A stretch of 30,644 nucleotides of DNA from Pleurotus djamor (taxonomy: Eukaryota > Basidiomycota > Agaricomycetes > Agaricales > Pleurotaceae): contig JAPEVF010000551.1 of the NCBI GenBank assembly GCA_029747585.1, positions 1 to 30,644 of the forward strand, in the 5' to 3' direction. Numbering within the stretch: the first letter of the stretch is position 1; every line of letters starts with the position of its first letter. Shown here piece after piece: positions 1-10,815 of the stretch. The notes beneath the pieces were generated by a model. That model had not been told where the DNA came from. It saw nothing but the letters and a program-made list of their open reading frames with translations, and made no database searches. The position numbers and the translations under genes were made by a program.

Positions 1-350
1 ATAGAGCAAACGGAACGGACAAAAACGAACCGTGTTCAGTGTTCTGGATAGCCAGCTCATCATATGACCTCAAACCACTCATGAACGACTGCACGGTTCG
101 TCTCAGCCCTTTGCAGTCGTGTTTACACGTTGATGAGCGTTCTCTAGCGCGTCTCGTTGAAGCTCTGAGCGACGGTTTCGGAAGTTAGAGTTCCGGGGAG
201 CGGGAGGTGGTAGAGTATCTGCGACGATGCTGAAAATGGGTCCAGAAACGTCGAGATCGCGGGTGCGCACGTCTACAAGGTCAGGTAAACCGGTTACATG
301 CTTTCTATTTGAAAGAAAAAACAAAAGGAAACTTACCATTCTTGTTTTTT
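1..350 (-). repeat. Copy D of a dispersed gene-like repeat (3' end)
   Basis: The reverse complement of this stretch aligns nearly end to end with 23640-23978 on the plus strand, including one intron. The donor lies near 336 (GGTAAGTTTCC) and the acceptor near 274 (CTTGTAG). The last exon reads in the same frame and ends at the same stop in both copies: DVRTRDLDVSGPIFSIVADT here against DVRTRDLNVAGPVFSIVADT there. The shared C-terminus finishes with VNTT(A/V)KG and stop at 103-105. Similarity stops near the ambiguous base at 355 and continues to the left window edge, so the copy is cut by the window. About ten of the differences in the last exon are synonymous and about twelve change the residue. 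I do not recognise the protein family. Confidence 0.8.
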
Positions 351-538
351 TTTTNTGCTGAGACGGTGATGGACTGTATACCAGGCACCCGCACCCGTTG
401 ACGGGTCTGTAGGTGGTAAACGTCGTGTGCAAAATGACGGATAGCTGCTTCCGTAAGAAATTCGGCTCTTCCCGGCTGTCGTGGTCATACCTGCTCGCAA
501 GAATATTCAAAACAGGCAGTAATCAAACGAAATTTTAC

Positions 539-1870
539 TCACTTGAATAGATGCTGGCTTTGTATCGCAGCGGGCAGGTGGTGTTTGGCACTCCCATCGT
601 CCCATTCCCATCCTGGCACAACCTCCTCGTTCACCTTGAGATCCCTTAGCGCGAAAACGCCAAACGAGAGGATACCATCCTTGTCCATGTTATGATTTAT
701 CCGGCGACCTTGAGCAGACCATGGGTCTAAGTACAGCGTTTGGCCGACACCTACTGCGGGCGAATCGGCTGGTATCCCCTTGCTACCTTGAATCCAAGGC
801 AACATCCAGCGGTTGACCGATAAGGTGAACAAAGGGCTTCGGTACGCCCATCTGAGCATAGGTTGCAGAGGGCGTGACATTCGATGTATACGGTGTAATC
901 AACAATTCCGATGATATGGGTGTTGAAGAAGACGGGTTCATGCGATTCAACTCGAGTTCCCTTAGAACCTCCTTGCGTGACTCAGGAGGATTTCCTTTTA
1001 TATTTTCCTTCTTATTTTCTCAATTTCCAATCTTTCGTACCTCAGTCTTGACCATCTATTCGGTCGTGATTGAGGTATGCACGTCTACTCCTTACTTACT
1101 CCATTATCATTGTACTTATACGACGTGTCCCTGTAGAACTCGCACTCATATAGAGTCCTCGTTCTACAGGTGATTACTCTAANAANTATATATAGGAGTC
1201 TTGACCATCTATTCGGTCGTGATTGAGAACTCGCACTCATATAGAGTCCTCGTTCCACAATGGGCGCCGTCGTATGAAGTCCATACGATGGTGGTCGAAC
1301 AGCAGGATTTGTGTACGATGAGGCCGGTACTGCGACTGGTTTGACCGTCGTCAACGATTCAGGCTGGGGGGACGCAAGCGCAGTCACTCCCCGCCAGTTT
1401 TGAGCATGTCGTTGAAGTTNTTCTTGAGTTTTTCGCGGGTTTCTTGGCTGTTGATGACATCGTGGGTGATGGGAACGTAGCTCTGCGTCCAGGCGTCGCC
1501 AATGTCGATGTGCTCGTCTTCAAGCTGGCTGGAGACGCTGGTGGAGGCGTTCATGATGGACGGTCAACATTTCTTCTTACCATGGCCGTCAACGTGCCAG
1601 GCAACAGCGCTGGAACGTCTTGTCTTTCCTGCCCCTCCTCNTCCTCCCCTTCTTCCTCGATGATTCGTGCTACTGCCAGGCGCAGAGCTCCTCCTCGCAT
1701 TCATGACCTCTTCCTCTCAATCTCGGTTCACAACTCAAACATATCCACGAACACCCCTACCTCCTCAACATTGACAATCCCATAACAAACCCCATGAACC
1801 CATCTCTTGCACTTGTCGCATTGTATCGAGAAGCCACAGATACAGTCAATCCCCTCGTATTCACCCCAAG
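539..1870 (-). pseudogene. Broken Set3-like gene: PHD finger plus SET domain
   Basis: Read on the minus strand, consecutive blocks match the order of fungal Set3/UpSET-type proteins, the PHD+SET subunit of a histone deacetylase complex. A PHD-like block sits at about 1865-1740 (IDCICGFSIQCDKCKRWVH), with an apparent small deletion between C-x-C and the next cysteines. A linker follows at about 1535-1375 (LEDEHIDIGDAWTQSY, then QNWRGVTALASP), with a frame change beside the ambiguous base at 1420. Then come YGLHTTAPI at 1285-1259, ELLITPYTS and YAQMGVPKPFVHLIG at about 925-820, CRPNAVLRP at about 765, and LSFGVFALRDLKVNEEV plus GWEWDDG at 680-590. Several stops and frame changes separate the blocks, and about 300 bp interrupt the gene between TTAPI and ELLITPY. 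The SET assignment rests on remembered family patterns. The gene is non-functional unless the breaks are sequence errors. Confidence 0.75.
1044..1259. repeat. Short direct repeats inside the SET pseudogene break
   Basis: A 31-bp unit starting AGTCTTGACCATCTATTCGG occurs at 1044-1074 and again at 1197-1227. A second, 33-bp unit starting GAACTCGCACTCATATAGAG occurs at 1136-1168 and 1227-1259, where it directly abuts the second copy of the first unit. The block sits where the Set3-like reading frame is interrupted, and holds two ambiguous bases at 1183 and 1186. It looks like a local duplication or the footprint of an insertion. Confidence 0.8.
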
Positions 1871-2254
1871 CGGGGCAACAAAGACGGGGGTGGCAGGTGC
1901 TCGTTCATGCGTCTGTTTGCGTTTCGTGGGCACCGTCGGGTTTGGAGGCGGTTAATTGGTGGGAGAGATCTAGATGGCCGATAAAGGCATTTGTAGCATC
2001 GTATATCAATGGTCAGCAGCCTCCAGTATTGGGTGGTAAAAGGGAAAGGAAGAGGGAAGAATGAAAGAGTAGGGTGGGAGAGCATTGGGTGCACTTGAGT
2101 TATGAGCGGATACTTGAAGTTCGGGAGGAGTACATCATCGTTTGAGTGTCTGGGTGCGAAAAAGCAAGTCGTGAGGCTGGATGGAGGCGAGAGAGTGTTG
2201 CGTATTCAATGGGAAGGGGTAAATGGCGCCAGAGGACTTGAGAAGTTTGAGGGT
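1871..2254. other. No convincing gene
   Basis: Upstream side of the Set3-like pseudogene on the minus strand. The first part may hold degraded N-terminal coding sequence of that gene. The rest gives only short overlapping ORFs with no recognisable motif. Confidence 0.5.
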
Positions 2255-3735
2255 GATAAAATGGCGTCGGACCATACAAACATCATAGAACGGTGCGAAA
2301 TGGAAAAAAAGAAGAAATGAGAGGTACAAAATGAAAGCTCAACCTCCACAACGTCTTTCACAAGTAGCTGCCTTCCTCCTTCTCCCTCGCACATCCCGAT
2401 ACCGAAAGAATGGATTGAAGTCTAGGGAAGGCGATTAAATGGTGGTAGACATTGTTGTTCTGGCGTTTTGGGTGCGAGGAAACAAACGCGGGTGGTTGGG
2501 AGGGGGGATAGCGTTGTAGGGGGTGGATAAAATGGAGACGATCTGTATAGTCAACATTTGTGAGTGTTCCTTTACGAAAAAGGGCTGAAGGAACGTACAA
2601 GAAACACTCACGGCTAGCTGCCCTTGTTCACATCCTCCGCGAGCTTCAGAGCACCGATAAAATGGCGTCGATCTGATTAGTTGGCGTCCGTAAGCAGTTC
2701 CTCGGTCAACATAAAAGTAAGGAGACATACCTGTGTCCTACACGACACGGATTCATCCTTCTTGACACGAAATTCGAGTTTACGACGAGGGAGGGTGATA
2801 GAATGGACTCGATCTGAATACTCGAGACTCGTGAGCGTTCCAAACACGAAACTAAGCATAGGAGACTGACCAAAGTCACCAGAAACAACACCGAACTCAA
2901 CGTTCCCCGGCTAGCGGCCCTCCTCCACGCCGATGCTCGGTGGTACCGATTAAATGGCGTCGATCTGTATAGTCTACGTCCGTGAGTGACTCCGAAGGGA
3001 AAAGAAAGGTAAGGAGACTTGCCTAACTCCGACACGACACAGATTCATCCTTGCCATCAAATCCTGGGAGCGCAATTCGAGCTGGCGGGAAAAAGAACGT
3101 AGGGGCGATGAAATGGAGCAGATCTGTTTACCCAACGTCCATTGGCAAATTCAAACGCGAAAATGAGCATGAGGAAACTTACCAAAGTCGTGCTGAAACC
3201 AAACCTTCCACGACTAGCTGCTCTCCTTCATGTCCAAGCTTTCTGGTACCGATAAAATGGAGTCAATCTGTATACTCAATGTCCGTTAGCATTCTAAAAG
3301 CGAAAGAGAGCATCAGTAAAATCACCGGACGACGTCTTTCACGCCTAGCTGCCCTTGTTCATGTTCCAATACTGAATACTTCTTGGGTACAATACAATGG
3401 TGTCGATCTATACATACATCATTCATTAGCTCTCAAAACACGAAACCAAAGGAAATGAAACTCACCCGCGTGTCCAAAAGAGCAAATTCCTCCGCTACCC
3501 GAGTTCCACCGTTCGAAAAAATGAGACTCTTGAGGCAGAAACTCCCACTTTGGTGTGCGTATTGAAGGGTCGAAGGGGGTGATAAAATGGAGGTGTTCTA
3601 TATAGTCAACATTCAAACATGGTTCTTTCGCGTAAATGAAGGAAATGATGGGTATGGAAAGTCAAAACACGAGAGAAATATTGCTGAAAGACGTGAAGGG
3701 TGGAGGAAGAAGGTGCGTGGGGGTGATCAAATGGA
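2255..3735 (-). repeat. Tandem array of exon-intron-like units
   Basis: The motif GATAAAATGGCGTCGATCTG, or a close variant, recurs at about 2255, 2433, 2526, 2656, 2797, 2948, 3107, 3251, 3391, 3581 and 3725, mostly 130-160 bp apart. On the minus strand each copy is a 3' splice site (ACTCACGG..GACTATACAG) followed by ATCGACGCCATTTTATCGG. Units end in a donor such as TTTGGTAAGTTTCCTC or CAGGTATGTCTCC. Best exons: 2964-2871 (94 nt) and 2813-2731 (83 nt), with introns of about 57-60 bp. Two exon types tend to alternate, one continuing GGTACC and one CACCCCC. Reading phases agree for 3107>2948>2797>2656 (STPFNRYHRAS, then IESILSPSLVVNSNF, then STPFYRCSEARGG). The 3251 exon carries a stop. The product is unrecognised; it may be a decayed repeat gene or a non-coding satellite. 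Confidence 0.7.
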
Positions 3736-4056
3736 GTCGGTCTGGATATACATCGTTATTCCGTGGCTCGTCTGAGAAGAAAAGCAGGTAGACTTACGAA
3801 TCCATTGGCTTGAAGGTGTTTTGTTTCGTGGGAGGTGGCGGCGGAAAAGAGAGTGGTGACGGCAGCCGAAGAAAAAGAAAAGGGTAGAAGAGGTGTGTGG
3901 ACGAAGAGAGAAGACTTCCAAGGGTGTAGGCGTTGCAATAAGGGTGTCCAAGACCGTCCAAAACTTTGGGGAGGAGGGGAACGTAATGGGAGGAAGGCGG
4001 TTACCAAATATGGGTAATGATTAATCAGTCCGTTTTGAGTTGGTTATGAGCGTTTC

Positions 4057-4402
4057 GAGGCACAGAAGCACCGGGTGAGAGCTGGGAGGAGAGAGTGAGG
4101 GGAGTAGAATGCGCAGATCAAGCTCAAGGCACAGAAGCCCAGAGGGAAAAGTGCTGGGAGTAGAGGGAGAGTGGGGGGGAAAGCGCAGATCGAGCTCAAG
4201 GCACAGAAGCACTTGGGCAAAAANTGCTCGCTCGGTTGAAAAAGAAGCAGAGTCGCTGATCAGAAGCTGATGATGAAGGTGAAATCGTCCCAAAAAGGAC
4301 CACCAGTTACCGGATAAGGGAGAAAAGAAGCAGAAAAAGCGGAAAGAATGCGGAAAAGAAGTCTGATGAAGAAGGCGCTGATCAAGCTCAAGGCACCGAA
4401 GC
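4057..4402 (+). repeat. Interspersed 28-bp repeats, lysine-rich if translated
   Basis: The core AGCTCAAGGCACAGAAGC, inside a 28-bp unit starting GCGCAGATCAAGCTC, occurs at 4111-4138, 4183-4210 and 4375-4402. A shorter copy lies at 4057-4070. The first two full units are 72 bp apart and in one open plus-strand frame (AQIKLKAQK, AQIELKAQK). The third (ALIKLKAPKHF) keeps the same phase, but stops and the ambiguous base at 4224 intervene. This may be the decayed basic N-terminal part of the broken gene at 4613-4957. The minus strand also has a 195-codon ORF here, probably a shadow of the repeats. Confidence 0.6.
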
Positions 4403-4612
4403 ATTTCCTGCGGGGGACGGTAGATGATAAGAACGAGCCTACACTCCGTTTCGGCCTCGTAATATGTTCCTTGACTCCAGGAGTTGGGAAATGACGACAA
4501 GCCGGACGAGGACGAACTGACCGCTGAGGAGCAGGAGTTAAAAGGTATGTGCTCTGGATCATTGTATCCGATGCCGTGGCTCAGGTTTTGACGAACAGCT
4601 TGGAGCATTGAA

Positions 4613-4957
4613 AATTGGCCTGCCTACACAACAGACGCTCAAGACGCTCTGAAGAGATTGCGAGACATGGAGTCTCCGACCCACAAGGTCAATCCAGTTC
4701 GTATCTTTGACCAGCTCGGTCTGGTCCCGCCTTCGTAGTATAGGCGTCGACTACCCGGTGCAATCATGGCCATCAAATTCACTCTGAAATACCATCACAT
4801 CAACAAGAAGGATTGTGTCCTCGACACGTTTAGTGCGGATATGTCGTGTGTATCGATATCTTGCGTTCCGCCTATTCAAACAACGCCGAAGCGGAAGACG
4901 TACTCTATGAGTTCAGGGAGTCAGAGTTCCAACAAAAGACGGGCTTTGGGTGGTTAA
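4613..4957 (+). pseudogene. Broken conserved hypothetical gene (C-terminal part)
   Basis: One plus-strand frame reads NWPAYTTDAQDALKRLRD, then HKVNPVRIFDQLGLVPPS, then an in-frame TAG at 4736-4738. It continues as YRRRLPGAIMAIKFTLKYHH and DTFSADM and ends with a lysine/arginine-rich tail and TAA at 4955-4957. The pattern (NWPAY..AL..L, YRRRL.GA.VA..F.LKH) resembles a hypothetical protein common in agaricomycetes, whose function I do not know. The TAG sits where a glutamine codon would fit (one C-to-T change). Upstream an acidic stretch near 4495-4550 (DEDELTAEEQELKG) may be an earlier exon. Confidence in decay is moderate because only one nonsense change is clear. Confidence 0.5.
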
Positions 4958-5300
4958 TGGTATGTCATCGTTCCTACTGCCCGAACTCTATCCTCATCAT
5001 GTAGTGCCACAGACTCACCGACGCACTTCGAGTTCCTCACTTGCACCGACGTTCTCGACGCGATCCTTACTTTATATGTTCCATGGACTGATCGTTCGGG
5101 ATCACATCTCACCACATTGCCTACGTTAATGCTTACTTATATCCCCGTCTCGTCTCTTCATAAGGTAGTGTTGCTTGCGGTAGTGGACCACTTCCCCTTA
5201 CATGTACCATCGACTTAGGCTCGAATTCCAGCCTCTATGACGGGAGGATGACAGTCGATCCTCTCCGTCGACTTTATGTTTCCTCTGTCGTGTGTACAAG
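4958..5300. other. No gene seen
   Basis: No ORF of note on either strand and no repeat family shared with the rest of the window that I could find. It lies between the broken hypothetical gene and the candidate left end of the Plavaka-type element. Confidence 0.5.
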
Positions 5301-5540
5301 CATCTGGAAACCACTTTTTCTTCTGTAGAGATGGTGTGTCTATGGAGTACTATGGCGGGGTTGGGTCCTTATGTACGGCTGCGGCGTAGCTCGGGTAGTT
5401 GGTGTAGTTGTATAGCGCGAAAGCGTTGTAGACAGCCACATGGCAAGCTGTCAAGTGTCCGCTTATGGTAACTCCAATATATTTCGCGGCGCACTAAGTC
5501 CACCACCAACCTCGTCGCCTATGCACCATGTACCACTACG

Positions 5541-8500
5541 CTACCCTTTCCATCCGTGAATCCCTTGAAGTAAGCAGAACATATGAGGGTCACAATACTT
5601 GTTGACCTGAAATACCCGGCACATCTCCCCTACATTCGCGCTTGACCACGACGGTTCCTTCACGCGACCAAAAAGCGGAACCAAATGGCAGTTTCGAACG
5701 ATACGATCAACCTCAATAATTTCTCCAAATGCTCGGTGCTGACGTGTGGAGGGACTGACTTGGTAGAGGCCAGTAGTGGGATTAGACGATGAGAATGGTG
5801 TAAACCACTCGATGTAGGCCAAGGGATGGGCTGATTGGAGGTTGAACAGAGGTGGGAGGCGGAACAAAACCCTCACGCGTGCGATGCGAAGATCTGAGGT
5901 GTTTGAAGTGAGTTTGAGCCATTTTCATGACCAAAATTGTGACTTACTGGCAAGTAAAGGATTCTGTAGTCTGGTATTGGTTTCGCCTGTTCGAATCAAC
6001 GCGTAATCCATATGTGCTGGCTCTGGAGAGCGACGACCTAATGCTTGCTTTGGCGGGACTGCGCGTACTTCATTCTTCAAGTCCTTCCGTGAGGCATAAG
6101 GGATGGTTGGAAGCTCGATCACGAGGCGTTTGTACAAATCAAATGTATCGAATGATTGGGCCTTCAAAGGGCTTCCTCGAGTGGAAATGTATTTCTGAAA
6201 GGCCGATAGAAGCTCTGGCGCGTGGTGGTCTGCCATGATCTTCTCGGCGGAGATGTTCCTGAGATGACGAGGGTGAGTGCGAGAGACCTTGTATGCTGGC
6301 TGCCCAGCTTCCCGCTGACGAGCCGTATAGAGAGCACCTTCATCCTCATCCTCGTCATTGTCGTGTAACTCGTCATCGTCAATGACATCTGTTTCCAGAC
6401 TCCGCCCACTGCTGTGCCCGCTGGTGGCACCATTCCCGCCAGTCCATTCGAGGTACATTGAGAATCGGTCAACCGCTTCCTGACGTGACAACCACCGCGT
6501 CATCTGGATGATGTAGTCCTTTTTGTTGGACGCACGATAAGCATTCTTGGCGTAGTCGATGTGCAAACGCTCAGGCGATTCGGTATTGAAACCATCTGCG
6601 CTTCCAAAAAGGCGGATCAAGTCGACGTAGTGTTGCATGGAATGTATTTTGGGGATATTGAAATGCTCAGGTGAGCGTGCACCATACTCGATGAATACAT
6701 CCTTCTCAGCATGAAAAATGCTCAAGGCCTCTTCCATCGCATCAAGGGTAGAGCTGGTGTGCGTGTGCAACGATGCGAGGTAGATGAAATCAAGGATGGC
6801 TCGAACAACCCGCAACACTCGATCGTCGCCCACACCTGTCAACATTGCTAGGAATATCTTCTCCATCGCCTTATGCTCTTTGCCAGTCCATTGTGACACC
6901 GTGGAAATGCCGTTTTTGAAGTGACGGAGGCCAGGAAAATGGGGCATGGCTTTGAACCGCTCATCGAGCTCCTTCTCGCCGACAAGGTTCGTACACCATT
7001 TAACAAGGTGGTCCTTAAACACGCCCTTATGCAACTGGTGTAGTAGATCGGGGGTAAATGCCTCGAAGACGTTTGCATGCGGGAGATTGGCCCAGAAAGG
7101 AGGGAAGACATTGCGCAAGCCCTTTTCGTTAAACTTTGTCCTATCGTCAGGTTCGAAGTTGCCCGAATCGACCTTCTCCAACAGCCTAATCGTTTCCTTC
7201 ACATCCCTCGGCTCGCATGTCTCCCCACTCCCTCTGCTCTCTGGTGCAATGTTGCCCAGCGGGCATCGGTTCTCCATGCAGCAAGCGACCAGACACTGCT
7301 CTGGGTAGTCAGCAACATAAGCGGCGAAGATGGGCCACATCCAGCGAATCTTTCCGTCTGCGCAGACCAAATGAACACCTGTCTGACCCGCCTTCACCAA
7401 TCCGTGCAAGACAATGCTCATGCACCGATGGAACATTCGATAACGCATGACCTTCTTCAGCGGCTCAGTAAAGATGTCGAACTTTCCGACGGGAAGATAG
7501 GCTATCAGGATGGTTGCGTGCGACGATGGCTCCCGTCGTACCTCCTTCGAGATGTTCCCTATGGTCAAGTACACAGGCCATGCTGATTTGTCACCACGAA
7601 ATTGCGAGAGGCGTGTCTTGTCAGAGGAAAGGATTACGGGCGTTACAGTGGCACCGTCAGGTAATAGGTCCTAATCGCGTTTGAGTATCTTTCTCCGGTA
7701 AACTTTCTGTTTACTCACCTGTAGTCTCCACCACCACCGACCAGTCCACATCTCATTTCTCACCTCCTTCTCCCCAAGATAGTCTTGGAAGACCTGCTCT
7801 GGTGCGTATCTCATCACATTCGCAAACATGGGGTTCCCAACCAATTCCTTGATGCATTCAACTGGATCGCGATACCACAACTCAAGCTCTTCAATTCGTT
7901 CGCCGCCATTTTCATCCTGAAGGTCACCACGCATCTTCATCTGCTCCAACTTCCAAGTAACCCCCGGCGGCAATGCATCAATCTTCTCTAGGAGTTGCTT
8001 CTTAGTCTGGTACGACGGCTTTGCTTTTTCCGAGATCTTTAACATTTTAATCATTGTCTATCAGTAGCGCGCGCGCGTGCACACAATTGGTAGTTTCAGA
8101 AACTCCTCTGCTTGATTGTGCCCTACATTCTTGATCAACCACTTCGCTAATTCCCAGTCATCGTCATTTTCGAATGGGCCGTAGACGGCACCACCTTGGA
8201 GAATCTGGTCATCGCGGATCGCCTGGAATGATGTCAGACCTTCGCCAAAGGTTGCCCCGGCTTGACGATGGGCGGGATAATCGCGAATATAACATCCTGC
8301 TTCTTCGTTGTCATCGCTAACTTCCTCCATGGAAGGTGGTGGTACAGGTGCCTCCTCAAAAGTCTCAATCGTGTCTCCTTCAAGATGTTCAATGAAGTCG
8401 CTTGGCTGAGCCACCTCAACTCCGAGATCGTTTGGGAAATTGGAATAGCGGGTTGTTTGAGGTATGTTGGCTTGTTCTGGGTTACTGTACGCTTCTGATG

Positions 8501-8627
8501 CGCGACGAATGACTAGCCTGTAGGCCTCGTCCCGCTTCATCTTGCAAGGTTTGGCCTGAGCCTGGTGCCGATGAATAGCAGACATGTCTGGGAAATCATT
8601 TCGAAGGCAGTATTCGCAGACGGGCAT
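5541..8627 (-). CDS. Plavaka-type transposase, intact, four exons
   Basis: Predicted 978-residue transposase of the fungal Plavaka group of DNA transposons. Exons are 8627-8085, 8036-7719, 7670-5948 and 5893-5541; introns are 48, 48 and 54 bp, and all phases agree (0, 0, 1) with no internal stop. The N-terminus has a CxxC..HxH..C zinc-finger-like cluster (MPVCEYCLRND), then an acidic linker. The core holds RDPVECIKELVGNP, WTGRWWW, VILSSDKTRLSQFRGDKSAW, VYLTIGNISKEVRR, VCADGKIRW and YVADYPEQCLVACCMENRCP, and the C-terminus PLAYIEWFTPF and VRNCHLVPLFG. These follow the family in order. Catalysis is inferred from the family; I did not assign the acidic triad. The start was chosen because the zinc finger begins there and the next upstream ATG lacks family-like sequence. 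The acidic insert DDDELHDNDEDEDEG lies before the last third. Confidence 0.88.
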
Positions 8628-8735
8628 GATGATAAGATTGGGATAAGAGACAAATTTTCTGACTAAGTCCAGATTCCGACTTGTTTCACCCAACACCCCT
8701 AATCCTTGCCTTTCCCTTTGCTCACCCTCACATCC
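8628..8735. promoter_or_regulatory. Shared divergent promoter gap
   Basis: About 108 bp separate the transposase start codon (minus, 8627) from the proposed DUF6532 start (plus, 8736). Pyrimidine-rich tracts precede the plus-strand ATG (TTTCCCTTTGCTCACCCTCA), a common fungal leader pattern. The spacing implies that both genes are driven from one short bidirectional region. No obvious TATA box is seen. Confidence 0.5.
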
Positions 8736-10815
8736 ATGTTTGACTTCGAAAACCAAGAACCGCCTCCAAGTCATGGTCGTGGAAACCGTCAACCCATGCC
8801 TACCCCCGGGATGATAGCCTTTAGTAAGTTTCATCCATTCAGTCAACAGGGAAGTGCTGGATGCTAAGACTTCATCCCGGATGACTTACAGACCAAGAGC
8901 AAGCAAAACTGAATGCAAGCCGGGAGCGACGTCAGGCGAAGAAGGCTCGCCAAGGCCCAACCACCCAACTCACAATGCCTCCGACTCCCCCGCCAAGTGT
9001 TGGTAGAGTGCCTTTGCATGACATTATGCCACCCAACGCTTCTGTCGACCCTCAAATGAACGCTGCAACAATCGGCGCAAGATTTCGAAGGAATGAACCT
9101 TTCATTTGATTTGTTCACGCAATACCCAAATGAGCAGGGTCACCTTGCCATCCACGAACCTTCATCAGCGGCAACAAGTACTTTCTTGAACACCCTTCAT
9201 GGTAATCCGATCGTCCGTAAGTCTTTAGTCATTTCTATTATTTCAGTTGTCCGGCATCTCAGACGGTGAACTCAATAGATGGTGTTTCGGATCGGCCCTC
9301 TGAGATCAGAGCTGAAATCTCCGAAGCTGAGAATAATGAACCTGAAGAAGCCCTTGCCGGTCAACTTGTCCCCAATGCAAGCAGCCGTGTAGGTGTTCCT
9401 CTTCCCTTTGAAGGTATTGTCCCATGATCTCACCCGCTTGGTGTAGATTGCCTCTCAGCCTCTTGTGTTCACTTCGCCATTACAACGTCGTGCAAATTCT
9501 GCTGGAAACATGACTCCCCCGCCCTCTCGGCCATTCACAGGCTCTCCCGTAAATGTGGCCATGCCATATGTCCGGAAAAATTTGGTTCGTCGAGGACACC
9601 TCCTCCCTCACGAATATCGCAGCCAATTTGTAGGTTTCTTTCCCCTTTCTAAGCACCTGGTACTCAAGCCCCAACAGGTGGATCCGATCATCTCAGTTGT
9701 TCCCGCGAAGCGCACTCATGATGAGGTTGATCAAGGCCATGACGCTGAGAGCGCAGTTACCTCTCAAATCACTGATGACCCTGAAGTGCAAGCCAACCTT
9801 CGCCGCGCTACGATGAATCCTCAACGCCGCCGTATCTTCGACCTGGCCGTCACAAAATTTCGAGTCAAGCTTTTATTTGTCAACGCATTCCCGGACTCCA
9901 TCACCGCCATGAAATTTGCCTCTGAGGCATGGTACCAGGCATTCAATAGCCTCCAGATTACCCTCAACTACTTGGGTCTCACAAACCCCACTGATGAAGA
10001 GCTTGACCTGGTATGTCTTGCTTCTTTGTCTGATGCGATAGCTGATGATGTTCGAGATTAAAACCCGCTCCTCCCAATTTCGGGGCCAAGTTGTCACGAT
10101 TGCTCGAAATACAACAGGTCCGTTCTATGGTCTTCAAAAGGCAACCGACCAGGCTGTCATCAACACCAATCGCGAGACCGTGTCCAAGCTTCTCAACCGT
10201 TTCTCCTTTGTTTATCAGGTATTCTATCTTACCCATCTTTCTCAGTCATCGCACAAGCACATCTGACTTGCAAATGCTTAGAACCCAGATAATCGTGAGG
10301 AACCCGGCACCTTGTTTCGCTCGGCGCTCATCCCGTTGGTGCTCAATGTTTCCTGCTTCAATAAGAAGGAACATTCTGAAGGCTTACATGATGGAACCAC
10401 TACAAATTTCATTACCCTTCCCTCTATTGCATTAGTTGTGACCGCGGTAGGACCCTTTCGCTCATCCGCCTTCTTCTCACACTCACATTTCCTGCAAATA
10501 GATCAACTGCGCGCTTGATGAATGGAAGACCGGTATCAAAGTTGATGGACAGTTTTCCGCGAAGCTCTACGAAGCGATCTACCAAAAACACCTTAAGTAC
10601 CTGAAGGACTGGGAAGAGTACTCCTCCACCCGATCTCGCGCAACTGATACTCTCCGCAACATGCTGTATCATCAAGCTTTGTGAGTAGTTCAGTGAAATA
10701 CTTGGGATCTAGCTAATATGTCTGTAGGGAGCACGCCGGAGTCTTTCAGCAGCCTCTCGCTGACGTTGGAGGAGACGAATTGACTGTAGCTGACTTCGCT
10801 GCCAACGAGGCGTAA
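8736..10815 (+). CDS. DUF6532-domain protein, ten exons
   Basis: Predicted 515 residues. Exons: 8736-8823, 8892-8996, 9082-9216, 9279-9388, 9447-9629, 9678-10010, 10057-10218, 10282-10446, 10502-10680, 10728-10815; all phases agree. Introns are 46-85 bp; the second (8997-9081) is the least certain, and 9630-9677 is a 48-bp in-frame intron that also reads open. The N-terminal half is Pro/Gln/Ser-rich and probably disordered (NASRERRQAKKARQG). The C-terminal half matches the basidiomycete DUF6532 pattern: VTKFRVKLLFVNAFPDS, then RGQVVTIARNT, NRFSFVYQNPDN, LFRSALIPLVLNVSCFNKK, LPSIALVVTAINCALDEW and SAKLYEAIYQKHLKYL. Function is unknown. Such proteins are widespread in agaricomycete genomes; here the gene sits divergently beside the transposase inside the same pair of inverted end motifs, suggesting it is transposon cargo. 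Confidence 0.8.

Noticed and set aside
2255..3735. CRISPR-like array
   Set aside because: The units are eukaryotic exon-intron-like, with variable spacing and diverged repeats; CRISPR does not fit a fungal genome.
4021..4608. 195-codon minus-strand ORF with LCLELDL repeats
   Set aside because: It reads the opposite strand of the lysine-rich repeats and contains an ambiguous base; the plus-strand reading fits the downstream gene better.
5927..7586. Plus-strand ORFs of up to 169 codons opposite the Plavaka transposase
   Set aside because: They are antisense shadows of a well-supported minus-strand gene.
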